A program made the translations under genes and the position numbers. The notes beneath the pieces were generated by a model. It was not told the origin of the DNA, did no database searches, and saw only the letters and a program-made list of their open reading frames with translations. From assembly GCF_002811985.1 (NCBI RefSeq), contig NZ_NPDU01000064.1:1-24874 (forward strand): 24,874 bases of DNA, written 5' to 3'. Source of the DNA: Leptospira adleri (lineage in GTDB: Bacteria; Spirochaetota; Leptospiria; Leptospirales; Leptospiraceae). Shown here in pieces: positions 1 to 9,113 of the stretch (positions are counted from its first letter, which is position 1; every line of letters begins with the position of its first letter).

Positions 1-1
1 T

Positions 2-259
2 CTCTCGGGTCGGTTCGCGGGCAATCTGATAACGGTCGGGGATGTGACCGATACTTCTGCTTCCTTTGGAAAACCGGAAGATTCTCTGGCAAGTTTACTC
101 AGGCTTTTGATAGATCAGGACCTAGATAAAATAGCGATTTTAGACGGAGGGAAATTTATAGGATATTTGCGATTTGCGGATCTTATGAAAATATATTTTG
201 AAAATACATTTCCGAAAAGTGCAAAATCATTGAATTCTTCTCCGGAAAAAGGAACATAA
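2..259 (+). CDS. CBS-domain protein, C-terminal fragment
   Basis: The reading frame is open from the window edge to a TAA at 257-259, so this is the 3' end of a gene that begins upstream. The visible 85 residues contain the second half of a CBS-like repeat. A helix around LLRLLIDQDLDK is followed by the strand pair IAILDGGKFIGYLRFADL, the usual pattern of an adenosine-ligand-sensing CBS module. It ends in a short charged tail. CBS tails of this kind occur on CLC chloride channels, transporters, IMPDH-like enzymes and stand-alone sensors, and the part seen here cannot tell them apart. A GTG at 44 is in frame, but the frame continues upstream with similar residues, so it is not the likely start. 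Confidence 0.6.
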   Translation, partial: LSGRFAGNLITVGDVTDTSASFGKPEDSLASLLRLLIDQDLDKIAILDGGKFIGYLRFADLMKIYFENTFPKSAKSLNSSPEKGT

Positions 260-352
260 ATACGTTATTGTAGCGTACGCTCTAATTTTTAAGATATTTT
301 TCTCGACTTTTTCGACCTTCCTTTATAAGATAATCCGAACTTTTTAAAAATA

Positions 353-377
353 ACTGATATTTAATAATAATATCAGT
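353..377. repeat. Inverted repeat upstream of the FadL-like gene
   Basis: Nine-base perfect arms (353-361 and 369-377, ACTGATATT/AATATCAGT) flank a seven-base AT loop. There is no T-run behind it on either strand, so it is not a typical terminator. It lies about 65 bases before the FadL-like start and could be an operator or a leader hairpin. Confidence 0.35.
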
Positions 378-440
378 AGACCGTAAAAGACAAAGGGTAT
401 CTTTCCTTCATCGATTCGGTTGGAAAGAGGGTAGGCGAAA

Positions 441-1967
441 TTGAAAATTTATAAGTTAAAAAGAACTATAGGGATAGCTATACTGTTAGGGCTCGGCTTT
501 CACGAGAAAAGCTACGCTGGAAGTTACGGTGATATTTACGGAGCCCATCCGGGCGCTGCGGGAATGGGAAGCGCGGTTACCGCGATCGTGAATAACTCGT
601 CGGCCGTGTTTTACAATCCGGCCGGTTTAGGCAGGCTTTCGGAAGGCGATCTGATTCTGGCCGCGATCGAAAAAGAGGCTAGGAGTAATAATCCGGAAAA
701 TCCAAGTCCCGAAAATAAGGATGTTCCTCCCGTTGTTCCGCCTAACGTGGATCCCAGTGATCCCGCAAATCAACCGCCAGTTGTTGTAGTCGGCCCTTGG
801 TACAAGCGACTCTGGATCGATACAAAAGAGGGTTTTACCAAAGACGTTTTCAAATATAAGCCCGCGAACCGACCCGAGAGAAGCGTTCACGAAGTCACAT
901 TCCAATACATGTATGCTAATCCGACTTCTCATACCACGGCTCCTCGGAATCAAAACCTAAATAAAATCAGGGACAGTTTTGTCGGCTTAGGACTCACCTT
1001 AAATCTAAACGATATGTTCGACATGAGCCGAGGCTTTCGTTTCGGAATCAACGCAATCGTGCCTGGAAGCGGAAATCTTCTGACGCTCAACGATCAAAAT
1101 CCAACGGTCCCACGTTATCTGCAACAGGGAGTCAGCAACGAAAGGCCCACGATTATGGGCGGTCTCGGTTTTGAAATTTGGAAGGATCGTCTGTTTGCAG
1201 GAGTTGGTTTTACGGCGCTCGCGGGCGGAACCGGAAGTATTTTAATGAAAGACGTTCCGATTTCTCCCGATCCCGTTTCTGCGAATTCACAAGTGATTCT
1301 TACCGTAAAACCTTTGATCAATCCCACTTACGGTTTACAGTTTTCTTACGGTAAGTTCAGTTTAGGCGCTTCTTACAAGAGAGAAACGGTGATGCAGGTG
1401 GATCCCGTTCCCGCTAGAGCGCAAACGACTCTTCTCGGAATCCAATTGGACTTTGATCTTGCGATCTTGGACGGTTTTAATCCGAGGGTATTCTCTTACG
1501 GACTCGGATTTAGACCTAACGACCGTTTGGTGCTTAGTTTCGACGTTAACCGGGAGATCTGGAGCCAATTCAAACTATCAAGAATCAAAGAAAAATATTC
1601 CGAGCATTTTTATCTCCATGATACTACGAATTTTAGAATCGGCGCGGAGTACGCGCTTTTCAAATTTCTAAAAACGAGACTCGGATTTGCTACGAGGCCG
1701 ACACCGCTTCCTTCTATGCCCGGAGCAAATAACTGGATGGATTCCGACCGCAACATTTATAGTTTAGGGTTTTCTTATGTGTTTAGTCCCACTACTTTTA
1801 AATTTATGAATCGTCTCAGAAAGCCTCTTATCTTTGACGTCGTGATCGAAAATCACCAGTTGAAAGCCAATGAAGTAAATAAATACACTCCAACGGAGCG
1901 GAACCCGAATTATTCTTACGGCGGATATATCTGGACGGTCGGCGTTTCGATGACGATCTTCTTTTGA
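441..1967 (+). CDS. FadL/OmpP1-family outer membrane protein
   Basis: A 508-aa predicted outer-membrane beta-barrel of the FadL/OmpP1/TodX family, which carries long-chain fatty acids or other hydrophobic compounds across the outer membrane. Residues 1-26 form a signal peptide (basic start, hydrophobic core, cleavage after SYA). The family-typical N-terminal hatch follows: GAAGMGSAVTAIVNNSSAVFYNPAGLG at about 38-64, with the conserved NPAGL. The rest has alternating short strands ending in an aromatic residue (TIFF), as expected for a barrel. Residues about 82-118 are an unusual Pro/Asn/Glu-rich stretch between the hatch and the barrel. The start is TTG at 441, preceded by AGGGTAGG; I see no better ATG. 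It stands alone, with 213 bases before the next gene. The family call is firm; the substrate is unknown. Confidence 0.85.
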   Translation: MKIYKLKRTIGIAILLGLGFHEKSYAGSYGDIYGAHPGAAGMGSAVTAIVNNSSAVFYNPAGLGRLSEGDLILAAIEKEARSNNPENPSPENKDVPPVVPPNVDPSDPANQPPVVVVGPWYKRLWIDTKEGFTKDVFKYKPANRPERSVHEVTFQYMYANPTSHTTAPRNQNLNKIRDSFVGLGLTLNLNDMFDMSRGFRFGINAIVPGSGNLLTLNDQNPTVPRYLQQGVSNERPTIMGGLGFEIWKDRLFAGVGFTALAGGTGSILMKDVPISPDPVSANSQVILTVKPLINPTYGLQFSYGKFSLGASYKRETVMQVDPVPARAQTTLLGIQLDFDLAILDGFNPRVFSYGLGFRPNDRLVLSFDVNREIWSQFKLSRIKEKYSEHFYLHDTTNFRIGAEYALFKFLKTRLGFATRPTPLPSMPGANNWMDSDRNIYSLGFSYVFSPTTFKFMNRLRKPLIFDVVIENHQLKANEVNKYTPTERNPNYSYGGYIWTVGVSMTIFF

Positions 1968-2180
1968 ACAATACTCAGGTATTCTGTCTGTGAAAGAAAA
2001 AAGGCCAGTATTTGTAACGACCGTTATTTAACGATTGGCTATATCTTCGCTGCGGTTTCCTTTTTTCTTGACACGAGCGTTCGCTACAGAGTCAATTTTA
2101 GGAAGAGATCTGTTCACAAATCACCTTACGGAGATTAGAACATTTCATTCTATAAGAAGAGAATAGGAAGCGAACCGACA

Positions 2181-3482
2181 ATGGAAAAAAATCTCATCGA
2201 GCTGATTACTCCCGTGTTTTTTGTTCTACTCGCGGTAGAACTGATTACGGGATACGCGATTAAAAAACCGGTCTATCGATTTAAGGATTCCGTGAGCAAT
2301 CTCACGGCGGGAATTTATATGCAGGTTTTTACGGTTTTTGTAACCGTGGCCTTACTTTCCGTTTATGCTTGGGTATATAAGAATTTTGGAATTTTCCGGA
2401 TTTCAGAATCTTCCGTCCTCGGTTGGATCGCATGTTACGTGTTAGCCGATTTATGTTACTATTGGTATCATCGTCTCGGACATGAAATCAATATTTTCTG
2501 GGCTTCTCACGTCGCTCATCATCAAAGTGAAGATTATAACTACACTGTCGCTTTGAGACAGGGAATGTTTCAGAATCTTTTTTCTCTCCCCTTTTACCTT
2601 CCGTTGGCCGTCATAGGTTTTTCTCCGATGATGTTTGTGATCTGTATTCAGGTGAATTTCGCTTATCAATTTTGGATTCATACTCGATTGATAGGTAAGC
2701 TCGGAATTTTCGAATATATCTTCAATACTCCATCTCAACACCGCGTGCATCACGCGAGAAACCCGAAATATATAGATAAAAATTACGCGGGAACGTTTTG
2801 TATCTGGGATAGAATGTTCGGAACTTATATAGAAGAAGAGGACGAACCGATTTATGGAATCGTAAAACCCCTCCAAACTTGGAGCCCAATCCACGCCCAG
2901 ATACATCATTTTGAGGATTTGGCAAAGATCTCTTGGAAGACAAAAAGTTGGAAGGACAAGATTCTAATTTGGATCAAACCTCCCGGTTGGATGCCGGCCG
3001 ATATCGGTAAATTTATTTCTCCGCCCGAAATCGACAAAAAAACTTATAAAAAATTTAATACTGAAATTCCGGCGACTCTCATGACTTATTCGGCAGTTCA
3101 ATTCGCTTTTGGGATCGCCGCTTCTATGATCTACATAGAATTCAAAAAAGAACTTCCCCTTTTTGAGATGTTGGTTCTTGGATTTTACGTTCTTTGGACT
3201 TTTTGGAATATCAGCGCGATCTTTGAAACGAAAACCAGCGGTCTTATTTCCGAGATCGTAAGAATGGGATCGATCGTGGCAATTTCTTTCCTATTTCCGA
3301 TGGATTTCACCGGCGTTGAAAAACTGAGATTGATCTTGAGCCACGAATGGATTCTTGCTTTGCCTAGAATTCTTCAGATCGGATCGATCGTTTCTTTGAC
3401 GGTGTTGGGAAGTTTTTTAATCAGTCAGAAACGATTCTTCAGCGTGGAAGGTCAAAAGCCTCAACCACAGAGCACGTTCTGA
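2181..3482 (+). CDS. Fatty acid hydroxylase/sterol desaturase family membrane protein (alkylglycerol monooxygenase-like)
   Basis: A 433-aa polytopic membrane protein of the di-iron fatty-acid hydroxylase/sterol desaturase superfamily. The three histidine clusters are visible: HRLGH at 97-101, HVAHH at 110-114 and HRVHH at 187-191, with an additional WIH at 166-168. The text around them (SEDYNYTVALRQG, PSQHRVHHARN, YAGTFCIWDRMFGTY) resembles the TMEM195/alkylglycerol monooxygenase branch, whose animal member cleaves ether lipids using tetrahydrobiopterin. Hydrophobic helices lie at about 10-25, 45-65, 80-97 and 135-160, with several more in the C-terminal third (about 300-420). The C-terminal membrane part is longer than in minimal sterol desaturases and fits the AGMO-like type. 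It is monocistronic, with ATG at 2181. The exact substrate (ether lipid, sterol-like or fatty acid) is not shown by sequence. Confidence 0.8.
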   Translation: MEKNLIELITPVFFVLLAVELITGYAIKKPVYRFKDSVSNLTAGIYMQVFTVFVTVALLSVYAWVYKNFGIFRISESSVLGWIACYVLADLCYYWYHRLGHEINIFWASHVAHHQSEDYNYTVALRQGMFQNLFSLPFYLPLAVIGFSPMMFVICIQVNFAYQFWIHTRLIGKLGIFEYIFNTPSQHRVHHARNPKYIDKNYAGTFCIWDRMFGTYIEEEDEPIYGIVKPLQTWSPIHAQIHHFEDLAKISWKTKSWKDKILIWIKPPGWMPADIGKFISPPEIDKKTYKKFNTEIPATLMTYSAVQFAFGIAASMIYIEFKKELPLFEMLVLGFYVLWTFWNISAIFETKTSGLISEIVRMGSIVAISFLFPMDFTGVEKLRLILSHEWILALPRILQIGSIVSLTVLGSFLISQKRFFSVEGQKPQPQSTF

Positions 3483-3581
3483 AACTCGAGTTCTAAAACC
3501 AAAGGGAAAACGGTTGACCCAAGCCGGTAATCGGAGTTTCTTTTCGTGGAGAAGAAACTCTGGTTTCCTGGAGAAAACCGT

Positions 3582-5687
3582 ATGCACAAATCCCTTTCGC
3601 AGTTACGGACTAAAAATAAATTATTTCTGAATCTGTTGCTGATTTTCCTTTTTTTGAGCGTTTCCGCACAGGGACAGGACGAGTCCGGTGAAGAGCCGGA
3701 AAGAACTTCCGCAGAAAGAATTACACCTAACTCCGATAAGACGGACCCTTCGCGGATTCAGTCCGTGGTTTTATACTCGAGTTTTGCGTATGTGACGAGA
3801 AATCTTCGAGCAAAGATCAAAGCGGGAAGTTCGGAGATCTACCTCGGGGAGATTCCGGATCAGGTTTCCGAAAGAACGATATCGGTCCGTTTTCCGGATT
3901 CTTCACGAAAGGTAAAGATCCGAGGAATTCGCGGAAAGATCAAAGTGGAAAGAAGGGCAAGAACGAAGGAAATTGCGGCCCTTCTAAAAAGGCAGGATAC
4001 GATCAACGACCAGATCGAATTGTTGAGCTTGGAAATTCAGGAATTGATCGACGAAGAAAAAACGATCGTGAAAATTTCTCCGGTCTTAAGAAGCGATCAC
4101 GCGCTTCAAGAGGAAGCCGCCGATCCCGAATTCTTAGCGGGATTTCAAAAACAATATCAAGAACATCTCAATCAACTTTCCTCGTTAAGACAAAAAAAGT
4201 TGGAATCCCTGGACCAAGTTCGGGAGGAAGGACTTGTAGTGGATGCTCGTCTCGATCATTTGGGAAGACTCGAGGCAAAACAAAGAAAGGAACTTTATCT
4301 TGAAACTGAAACCGCCGAAGATACGGAAGCGCTGATCGAATACAAGTATCTGATTCCCGGAGCGAGCTGGTTTCCAAGATATTCTTTGCAGCTGACCGAG
4401 GAGTCGAGAAGCGGAGATCTGAGTTGGTTCGCGCTTGTAAGAAACGATACCGGAGAAGATTGGGATAAGGTAAAATTATTTTTTACCGCTTCCAATCCCG
4501 ATCTCGATATCGATCTTCCGATCGTAAGGGAATGGAGAATTCAAACTCAAGCCACGGTCGAAGATTCCAAACAACAGTACAACGAAGTGAACGAAGAATC
4601 TATCAGAAATCAAGATTCCGCACCAATGGCCGGAGCGGTCGCGAAAGAAAAAAAAGAGGAATCGAAAAAGAGAAGTAAACGAATGCCTTCCAACTCCAAA
4701 GCGGACGGATACGCTCAAGAAATAAATAGCGGAAAGCCGGTTCAGGCGCCGATGGAACAGTCGCGTCAGATCATAGAACAGAATTATTCCAATCGTGCAA
4801 ATTCTCTTCGAACGGAAGACAATCTCAATCAGTTAAAAACGGATCTGGCTAATCAACAGTATAACTTCAAGAACGGGCAGTACGATCAGGCGAATTATTA
4901 CGGCCAAGAGGCGCTTAAAAAATTCTCCAAACTATCGGACTTTTCAAGGAAAGAATTGAATTCGATCGAAACTTATACGGAGGATTTATTGAGAAAGGGG
5001 AGTTTGATTCTATCCTCTCAAAAAATCCCGGGAGGTTTGATTCCTCCTTCTCCTTTGGAAGGATTCGATTATCAATATTCTTCCGGCATTCAAGAAACGA
5101 TTCCTTCCGATCGATCTCTCAACAAAGTCTTTTTAAAAAAGAAGTCGCTTTCTCTTTCTCCAGGTTATGCGACATCGCCTATCGCAGGACCGGGCGCTTA
5201 TCTCACTGTGGAGGCTTCCAATTCGGAAGGAGAACCTTTACTCGCCGGACCGATGGAGGTTTTCTCCGGAAATACTCTACTCGGTAATACGGTTTTGAGC
5301 GTAAGTAAACCCGGCGAAGCGATTCGTATGGAATTGGGTCAGGATCGAGACATTCTTGTAAATCGAAGAGAAACTTCCTTTGAACAAAAGGAAGGCGTGA
5401 TCTCTTCACGAACAAAAATCAAATACAAAGTGAGCATCGAAATTAGGAATCGTAAAAAGAGAACGAGTGCGATCACTTTGATCGATCGAATTCCTTACAC
5501 CGTGGACGATAGCGTCGATATTAAATTCGACCCGGGAAAGGATATTCCGGAAAAGAACGTGGAAGGAATTTTGACTTACAAGCTGGAACTTCCTGCAGGC
5601 GGCAAGAAAATTATAGAATTTGAATATTCCGTAAGTCATCCCGCAGAAAACCGTCTGATCAGAACGCCTGGATTGGGGGGATACTGA
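3582..5687 (+). CDS. Secreted DUF4139/MuiA-like protein 1
   Basis: I choose ATG 3582, giving 701 aa, because GGAG at 3570-3573 is well spaced and the protein then opens with a signal peptide (basic stretch, LFLNLLLIFLFLSVSA, cleavage near AQG). An in-frame GTG at 3546 would add 12 residues. After the signal comes a DUF4140-like N-terminal beta domain (about 60-105, VQSVVLYSSFAYVTRNL). Next is a charged coiled coil (about 125-240), then the DUF4139 core starting at the YKYLIPGASWFPRYSL strand, with the family motif GEDWDKVKLFFTASNP at about 291-306. A hydrophilic insertion with Ser/Lys-rich and Gln/Asn-rich parts (about 310-490) splits the core before it resumes. Family members are called mucoidy inhibitor MuiA-like or DUF4139; their biochemical role is not established. 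It is followed one base later by a paralogue. Confidence 0.8.
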   Translation: MHKSLSQLRTKNKLFLNLLLIFLFLSVSAQGQDESGEEPERTSAERITPNSDKTDPSRIQSVVLYSSFAYVTRNLRAKIKAGSSEIYLGEIPDQVSERTISVRFPDSSRKVKIRGIRGKIKVERRARTKEIAALLKRQDTINDQIELLSLEIQELIDEEKTIVKISPVLRSDHALQEEAADPEFLAGFQKQYQEHLNQLSSLRQKKLESLDQVREEGLVVDARLDHLGRLEAKQRKELYLETETAEDTEALIEYKYLIPGASWFPRYSLQLTEESRSGDLSWFALVRNDTGEDWDKVKLFFTASNPDLDIDLPIVREWRIQTQATVEDSKQQYNEVNEESIRNQDSAPMAGAVAKEKKEESKKRSKRMPSNSKADGYAQEINSGKPVQAPMEQSRQIIEQNYSNRANSLRTEDNLNQLKTDLANQQYNFKNGQYDQANYYGQEALKKFSKLSDFSRKELNSIETYTEDLLRKGSLILSSQKIPGGLIPPSPLEGFDYQYSSGIQETIPSDRSLNKVFLKKKSLSLSPGYATSPIAGPGAYLTVEASNSEGEPLLAGPMEVFSGNTLLGNTVLSVSKPGEAIRMELGQDRDILVNRRETSFEQKEGVISSRTKIKYKVSIEIRNRKKRTSAITLIDRIPYTVDDSVDIKFDPGKDIPEKNVEGILTYKLELPAGGKKIIEFEYSVSHPAENRLIRTPGLGGY

Positions 5688-5688
5688 T

Positions 5689-7380
5689 ATGAAACTTTTA
5701 CAAATAAGAATACGCTCCTTTCTAAAACAAAATCGATTCGGTTCCGGTCTTTTGAAATTCGGGATTCTTCTTTTTCTGGGCACGACACTCGAAAGCCTCC
5801 CTTTGGAAGCAAGAGATATCGAATTGAAAGTTCAAGACGTTACTTTGTACGAATCCTCCGCCGGTGTTTTACGAAGCGGAAAGATTCAATTGGAACCCGG
5901 AGTCAACGAACTCGTAATTCGAAACCTTCCGGTTCAACTTCAGGACGAGTCTTTGGTCGCTTCCGTAGAAGCGCCGGGAGCTTCGGTGGTCGGCTCGAGC
6001 ACTTGGATTGAAACCGGTGCGATCATTCACAATGAGGAAGCGCTGGATCTGCAGAAAAAAATTCGCGTTTTGGAAAAAGAAATCGAGGCTTATGAAAGTA
6101 AGGATTCCAATTTAAGGAACCTCAAAAAAATTCTCACCGATACAAGATTGAAAATTGCGGAATTGGTTTCCAAAAATCTTTTCTATAAAAAGAACGAAGC
6201 CGATTCTAAAAAATGGTTTTTGTCGCTTAACAATAATCGCCAGGCGATTCAAAACGCCCTGAATTCGAATCAGGATGTGCATCGTTCGATCAAAGATCTG
6301 CGTAAAAGATTGTCCGATTTGAGAGACAAGTTGAGCGTGATTCTTTCCCTTTCGGAAAAAGCATCGCGTATAACAAAGGTTCTCGTCAGTTTTAATGGAG
6401 CGGAAAAAAAAGAGGCCAAGTTGAATCTGACCTATCAATCGGGCGGGGTTTCTTGGAAGCCTTTCTACTCGGTTCGTATGGAAGGAAGGGAAAAAATAGA
6501 ACTTGAGTATTTGGCGGAGATCGTCCAGGAAAGCGGAGAAGATTGGAACAATATTAATCTTTTATTATCCACTTCGAGTCCCGATGTCAGCGGAAGAAGA
6601 CCGAGGCTTTCCAGTCAAAAATTATACGATCAAAAAAAACAAACTAACAAGGACAACCTGATCACTTTCCAAACACAAGCGACGGCCGGAGAAAACGGCG
6701 CCGCTCCCGAGGCGGAAACTCCCGAAGCGAATACGGAGCCTACGACCGGAAGTAGCGAAGAATCAGGAAGCGGGTTCTTGTTCCGATATTCGAAACCGGT
6801 GACGCTCTTATCTCGAAAGGAATCTAAAAAGTTATCGTTAGCTTCGTTCACTGCGGACGCAGCTTTTAGCGCTCTTTACGTTCCCGCTTTGAAACGTTAT
6901 CCGCTCATTCGAGGAAGTTTTAAAAATCTTTCCGGTTTCCCGATTCTTCCCGGAGAGGCCGCGGTTTTTCGTCAGGCAGGAATGGTTGGAACTTCGAGTT
7001 TCGGTTATATCAGTCCCGGTGAAAAGGCCGAAATTTCTTTCGGATCGGAAAGCGAAATTCGAGCCGTTTATCGAAAAGATTCCAATCAGACCAAAGAAGG
7101 ACTTTTATCGGGAACCAAGGTTATCGAAAAGTTGATTCGGGTGGAACTTGAAAACTTCGGCAAGGAAACGAGAACCATCTCCTTTCAAGAATCGATTCCG
7201 GTTTCCGGTGTGGAGAGCGTTCAGATAACGATCGATTCTTCCACTACTCCGAATTATTCCGAACTAAGAAAAGATTCCGGAATTTTAGAATGGAAAGTCG
7301 ACGTTAAACCGAATCAGAAACAAGAGATCAAACTGAAATACAAGGTCAGCTTTCCTTCGGAATTCGATCTTAGTCTGTGA
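5689..7380 (+). CDS. Secreted DUF4139/MuiA-like protein 2
   Basis: A 563-aa paralogue of the upstream gene. It starts one base after that gene's stop, with a run of six G (5675-5680) as ribosome-binding site, so the two are surely co-transcribed. An N-terminal hydrophobic stretch (LLKFGILLFLGTTLESLPLEA, about 21-41) acts as a signal or anchor. Residues 43-105 match the DUF4140-type N-domain (VQDVTLYESSAGVLRSGKI), about 118-225 is coiled coil, and the DUF4139 core follows with GGVSWKPFYSVRM and SGEDWNNINLLLSTSSP. A shorter acidic Pro/Thr/Gly linker (about 325-360) sits where protein 1 has its long insertion. The pair may form a heteromeric envelope complex; that is inference. It ends three bases from the end of the convergent VWA gene. 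Confidence 0.8.
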   Translation: MKLLQIRIRSFLKQNRFGSGLLKFGILLFLGTTLESLPLEARDIELKVQDVTLYESSAGVLRSGKIQLEPGVNELVIRNLPVQLQDESLVASVEAPGASVVGSSTWIETGAIIHNEEALDLQKKIRVLEKEIEAYESKDSNLRNLKKILTDTRLKIAELVSKNLFYKKNEADSKKWFLSLNNNRQAIQNALNSNQDVHRSIKDLRKRLSDLRDKLSVILSLSEKASRITKVLVSFNGAEKKEAKLNLTYQSGGVSWKPFYSVRMEGREKIELEYLAEIVQESGEDWNNINLLLSTSSPDVSGRRPRLSSQKLYDQKKQTNKDNLITFQTQATAGENGAAPEAETPEANTEPTTGSSEESGSGFLFRYSKPVTLLSRKESKKLSLASFTADAAFSALYVPALKRYPLIRGSFKNLSGFPILPGEAAVFRQAGMVGTSSFGYISPGEKAEISFGSESEIRAVYRKDSNQTKEGLLSGTKVIEKLIRVELENFGKETRTISFQESIPVSGVESVQITIDSSTTPNYSELRKDSGILEWKVDVKPNQKQEIKLKYKVSFPSEFDLSL

Positions 7381-7383
7381 CGT

Positions 7384-8418
7384 CTAACGTAGTTCCTCTT
7401 CTTTTGAAACAGCAAGAGGAGAGGGAACTTCGGTCATATCCCAAAGTTCCAAGGCGCCGTACAAGGAATTTTGTTTCGGAATTTCGATCGTAAATTTTCC
7501 GCCACCCTCTTTACGATCGAAACATTCACTTTTGCTCAAGATCAAACTTTCCGGAGAAGAAATTCTTTTCGCACCTAAGTTCGTGTTGGAACGGATCGGC
7601 GTTTGTTTTAGATTGAATAAGACGCAATTATGCGAACTTTTTAGAGCCTTGTATCCGAAGTCGATCGTATAAACTGTTTTGGAATCCGATTCTTGATTTC
7701 GATGGATTTTTTCAAACCACACCATCGTATCCTGTTGTGCTTCCGTTCTTTGCGGCGGAACGGAAGTCGTCGAAGAGGAACGATTTTTCAGCGCATCCAA
7801 TGCAATATGAAACGAAGAATCGTCTTCGACTCCGAAGTAGGTTCCGTCTCCTTCTTCGGTTAAAGTTTTCATTTGTTGTTCTTCGTTCTGCTTTAAACCC
7901 AAACCCAGAACGTGAAATTTAAAAGGAATTCCTTTTTGTTTCAAGATTTGAATTTCTTTTTTAGGATCTCCGTAACAACTTTCCACTCCGTCCGTAACTA
8001 AGATGATTTCCGTTTCCTTTTTTCTCTGAGAAAGTATACTTCCGGCGATCCGAATCGATTCCGCCAAAGGAGTCGCGCCCGACGGAGTCAGGCCGAATAG
8101 ACGATTTTTAAACGTATCCGGATTTCCGGCTTCGAGCGGGTGATAAAGGCGGGACGAGGAACAACCGGGAACTCTGTTTCCATAAGCTAAAAAACCGATC
8201 TCGGTTTCCGGTGAAAGCGTCGAGACATAGCGACTAACGTGTTTTTTGGCGAGATGAATTTTTTGATAAATTCCTAAATATTCATTCATAGAACCGGACG
8301 CGTCGATGATGAACAATTTGGAACGTTCGGGGATCTCGGATGCGCTTTGACGATAGTTAACAAAAAATAAAATACAAAGTATCCACACTATCTTAAGATT
8401 GGAACGCATACTATCCAT
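7384..8418 (-). CDS. Secreted von Willebrand factor type A domain protein
   Basis: A 344-aa exported protein. The signal peptide covers residues about 1-27 (LKIVWILCILFFVNYRQSA). A VWA domain follows directly with an intact metal-ion-dependent adhesion site: DASGS at 39-43, the conserved Thr in SGATPLAES at 113-121, and the TDGVESC loop at 142-148. VWA folds bind protein partners through a divalent metal. The C-terminal half (about 220-344) has no family I recognise. ATG 8418 and ATG 8409 are both possible starts and neither has a strong ribosome-binding site. The gene converges on the DUF4139 pair, with three bases between the stop codons. It follows cobC on the same strand after 107 bases, so it may or may not read from the B12 operon. 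VWA proteins often work with exported partners; a link to the DUF4139 pair is only contextual. Confidence 0.8.
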   Translation of the reverse strand: MDSMRSNLKIVWILCILFFVNYRQSASEIPERSKLFIIDASGSMNEYLGIYQKIHLAKKHVSRYVSTLSPETEIGFLAYGNRVPGCSSSRLYHPLEAGNPDTFKNRLFGLTPSGATPLAESIRIAGSILSQRKKETEIILVTDGVESCYGDPKKEIQILKQKGIPFKFHVLGLGLKQNEEQQMKTLTEEGDGTYFGVEDDSSFHIALDALKNRSSSTTSVPPQRTEAQQDTMVWFEKIHRNQESDSKTVYTIDFGYKALKSSHNCVLFNLKQTPIRSNTNLGAKRISSPESLILSKSECFDRKEGGGKFTIEIPKQNSLYGALELWDMTEVPSPLAVSKEEELR

Positions 8419-8525
8419 TCTATCGGCTGTTTGTAAAAAAACTATCGAGTGTAGATTTGGGATTTTTCAAAAAAAGTTTTTCGATCTGAATTCGGAATCT
8501 GAAACGAAGTCGAACGATAATTCCG

Positions 8526-9113
8526 TCATCGATTCCAATAGACTACCTTGGAAAAAAATTCTGTCCCATTCTTACCCGTGGAAATTTTGCTGACCGACCC
8601 GTAATCCAAATCGAACAGAAATCCTTTCTCTAAAGGAAGGGAAGTCAACCGGGAAAGAAAGGTTCGGATCACTCCCGCGTGGGTTACGATTCCGATTTTA
8701 GAGTCCATAGGTAAAGAAAGAAGAATCCCTTCCAAAAAAGCGGAAACTCTTTGTGAAAGATCGAGATAACTTTCTCCGTTAGGCGTTCTTTGGTTTACGA
8801 AGTCGTTCGTCCAGTATTCGGATTCCGCTCTTGGAATTTCGGACCACAGTTTTCCTTCCCAAGAACCGAAGTCCAATTCCATCAGAAGATCCGATAATTC
8901 CGCTTTTCCGATCGAATCGTTCTTTAAGAATTCAGCCAACTCTCTGCAACGCCGACTTGGACTGGAATAAAGTTTATCCAAAGGTCGATCCAGTTTGGAA
9001 CGGATTGTTTCGAATTCTATTTCGAAATTAGAAGCCAGAGAAAGGTCAGTTCTTCCGTAACAAGTTCCTTTCGGAACGTCCGGAGTCGAATGTCGGATTA
9101 AAAAGAATTCCAA
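8526..9113 (-). CDS. cobC: Alpha-ribazole phosphatase-like histidine phosphatase (CobC)
   Basis: A histidine phosphatase (phosphoglycerate mutase-like fold). It is likely to remove the 5' phosphate from alpha-ribazole phosphate, or from the adenosylcobalamin phosphate formed when the loop is assembled. Motifs seen: the catalytic LIRHSTP near the N-terminus (RHS instead of the usual RHG), the CYGRTDLSL that follows, [24 protein letters not shown], and the second catalytic His in VTHAGVIR. I choose TTG 9113 (195 aa) because it places LIRH four residues from the start, as in the family. ATG 9173 would add 20 residues and overlap cobS by 76 bases. From TTG the overlap with cobS is 16 bases. Family membership is firm; the cobC role rests on the adjacent cobS and cobT. 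Confidence 0.82.
   Translation of the reverse strand: MEFFLIRHSTPDVPKGTCYGRTDLSLASNFEIEFETIRSKLDRPLDKLYSSPSRRCRELAEFLKNDSIGKAELSDLLMELDFGSWEGKLWSEIPRAESEYWTNDFVNQRTPNGESYLDLSQRVSAFLEGILLSLPMDSKIGIVTHAGVIRTFLSRLTSLPLEKGFLFDLDYGSVSKISTGKNGTEFFSKVVYWNR

Noticed and set aside
1996..2067. Complementary GAAAAAAGG and CCTTTTTTC after the FadL-like gene
   Set aside because: The arms are separated by about 54 bases and are low in complexity; this is not a convincing terminator.
2068..2096. Perfect TTGACA about 110 bases before the hydroxylase gene
   Set aside because: No acceptable -10 sequence lies 16-19 bases downstream, so I do not call it a promoter.
8419..8525. Possible terminator between cobC and the VWA gene
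   Set aside because: There is a T7 run on the minus strand but only a very short stem before it, so I cannot say whether the B12 operon ends here.
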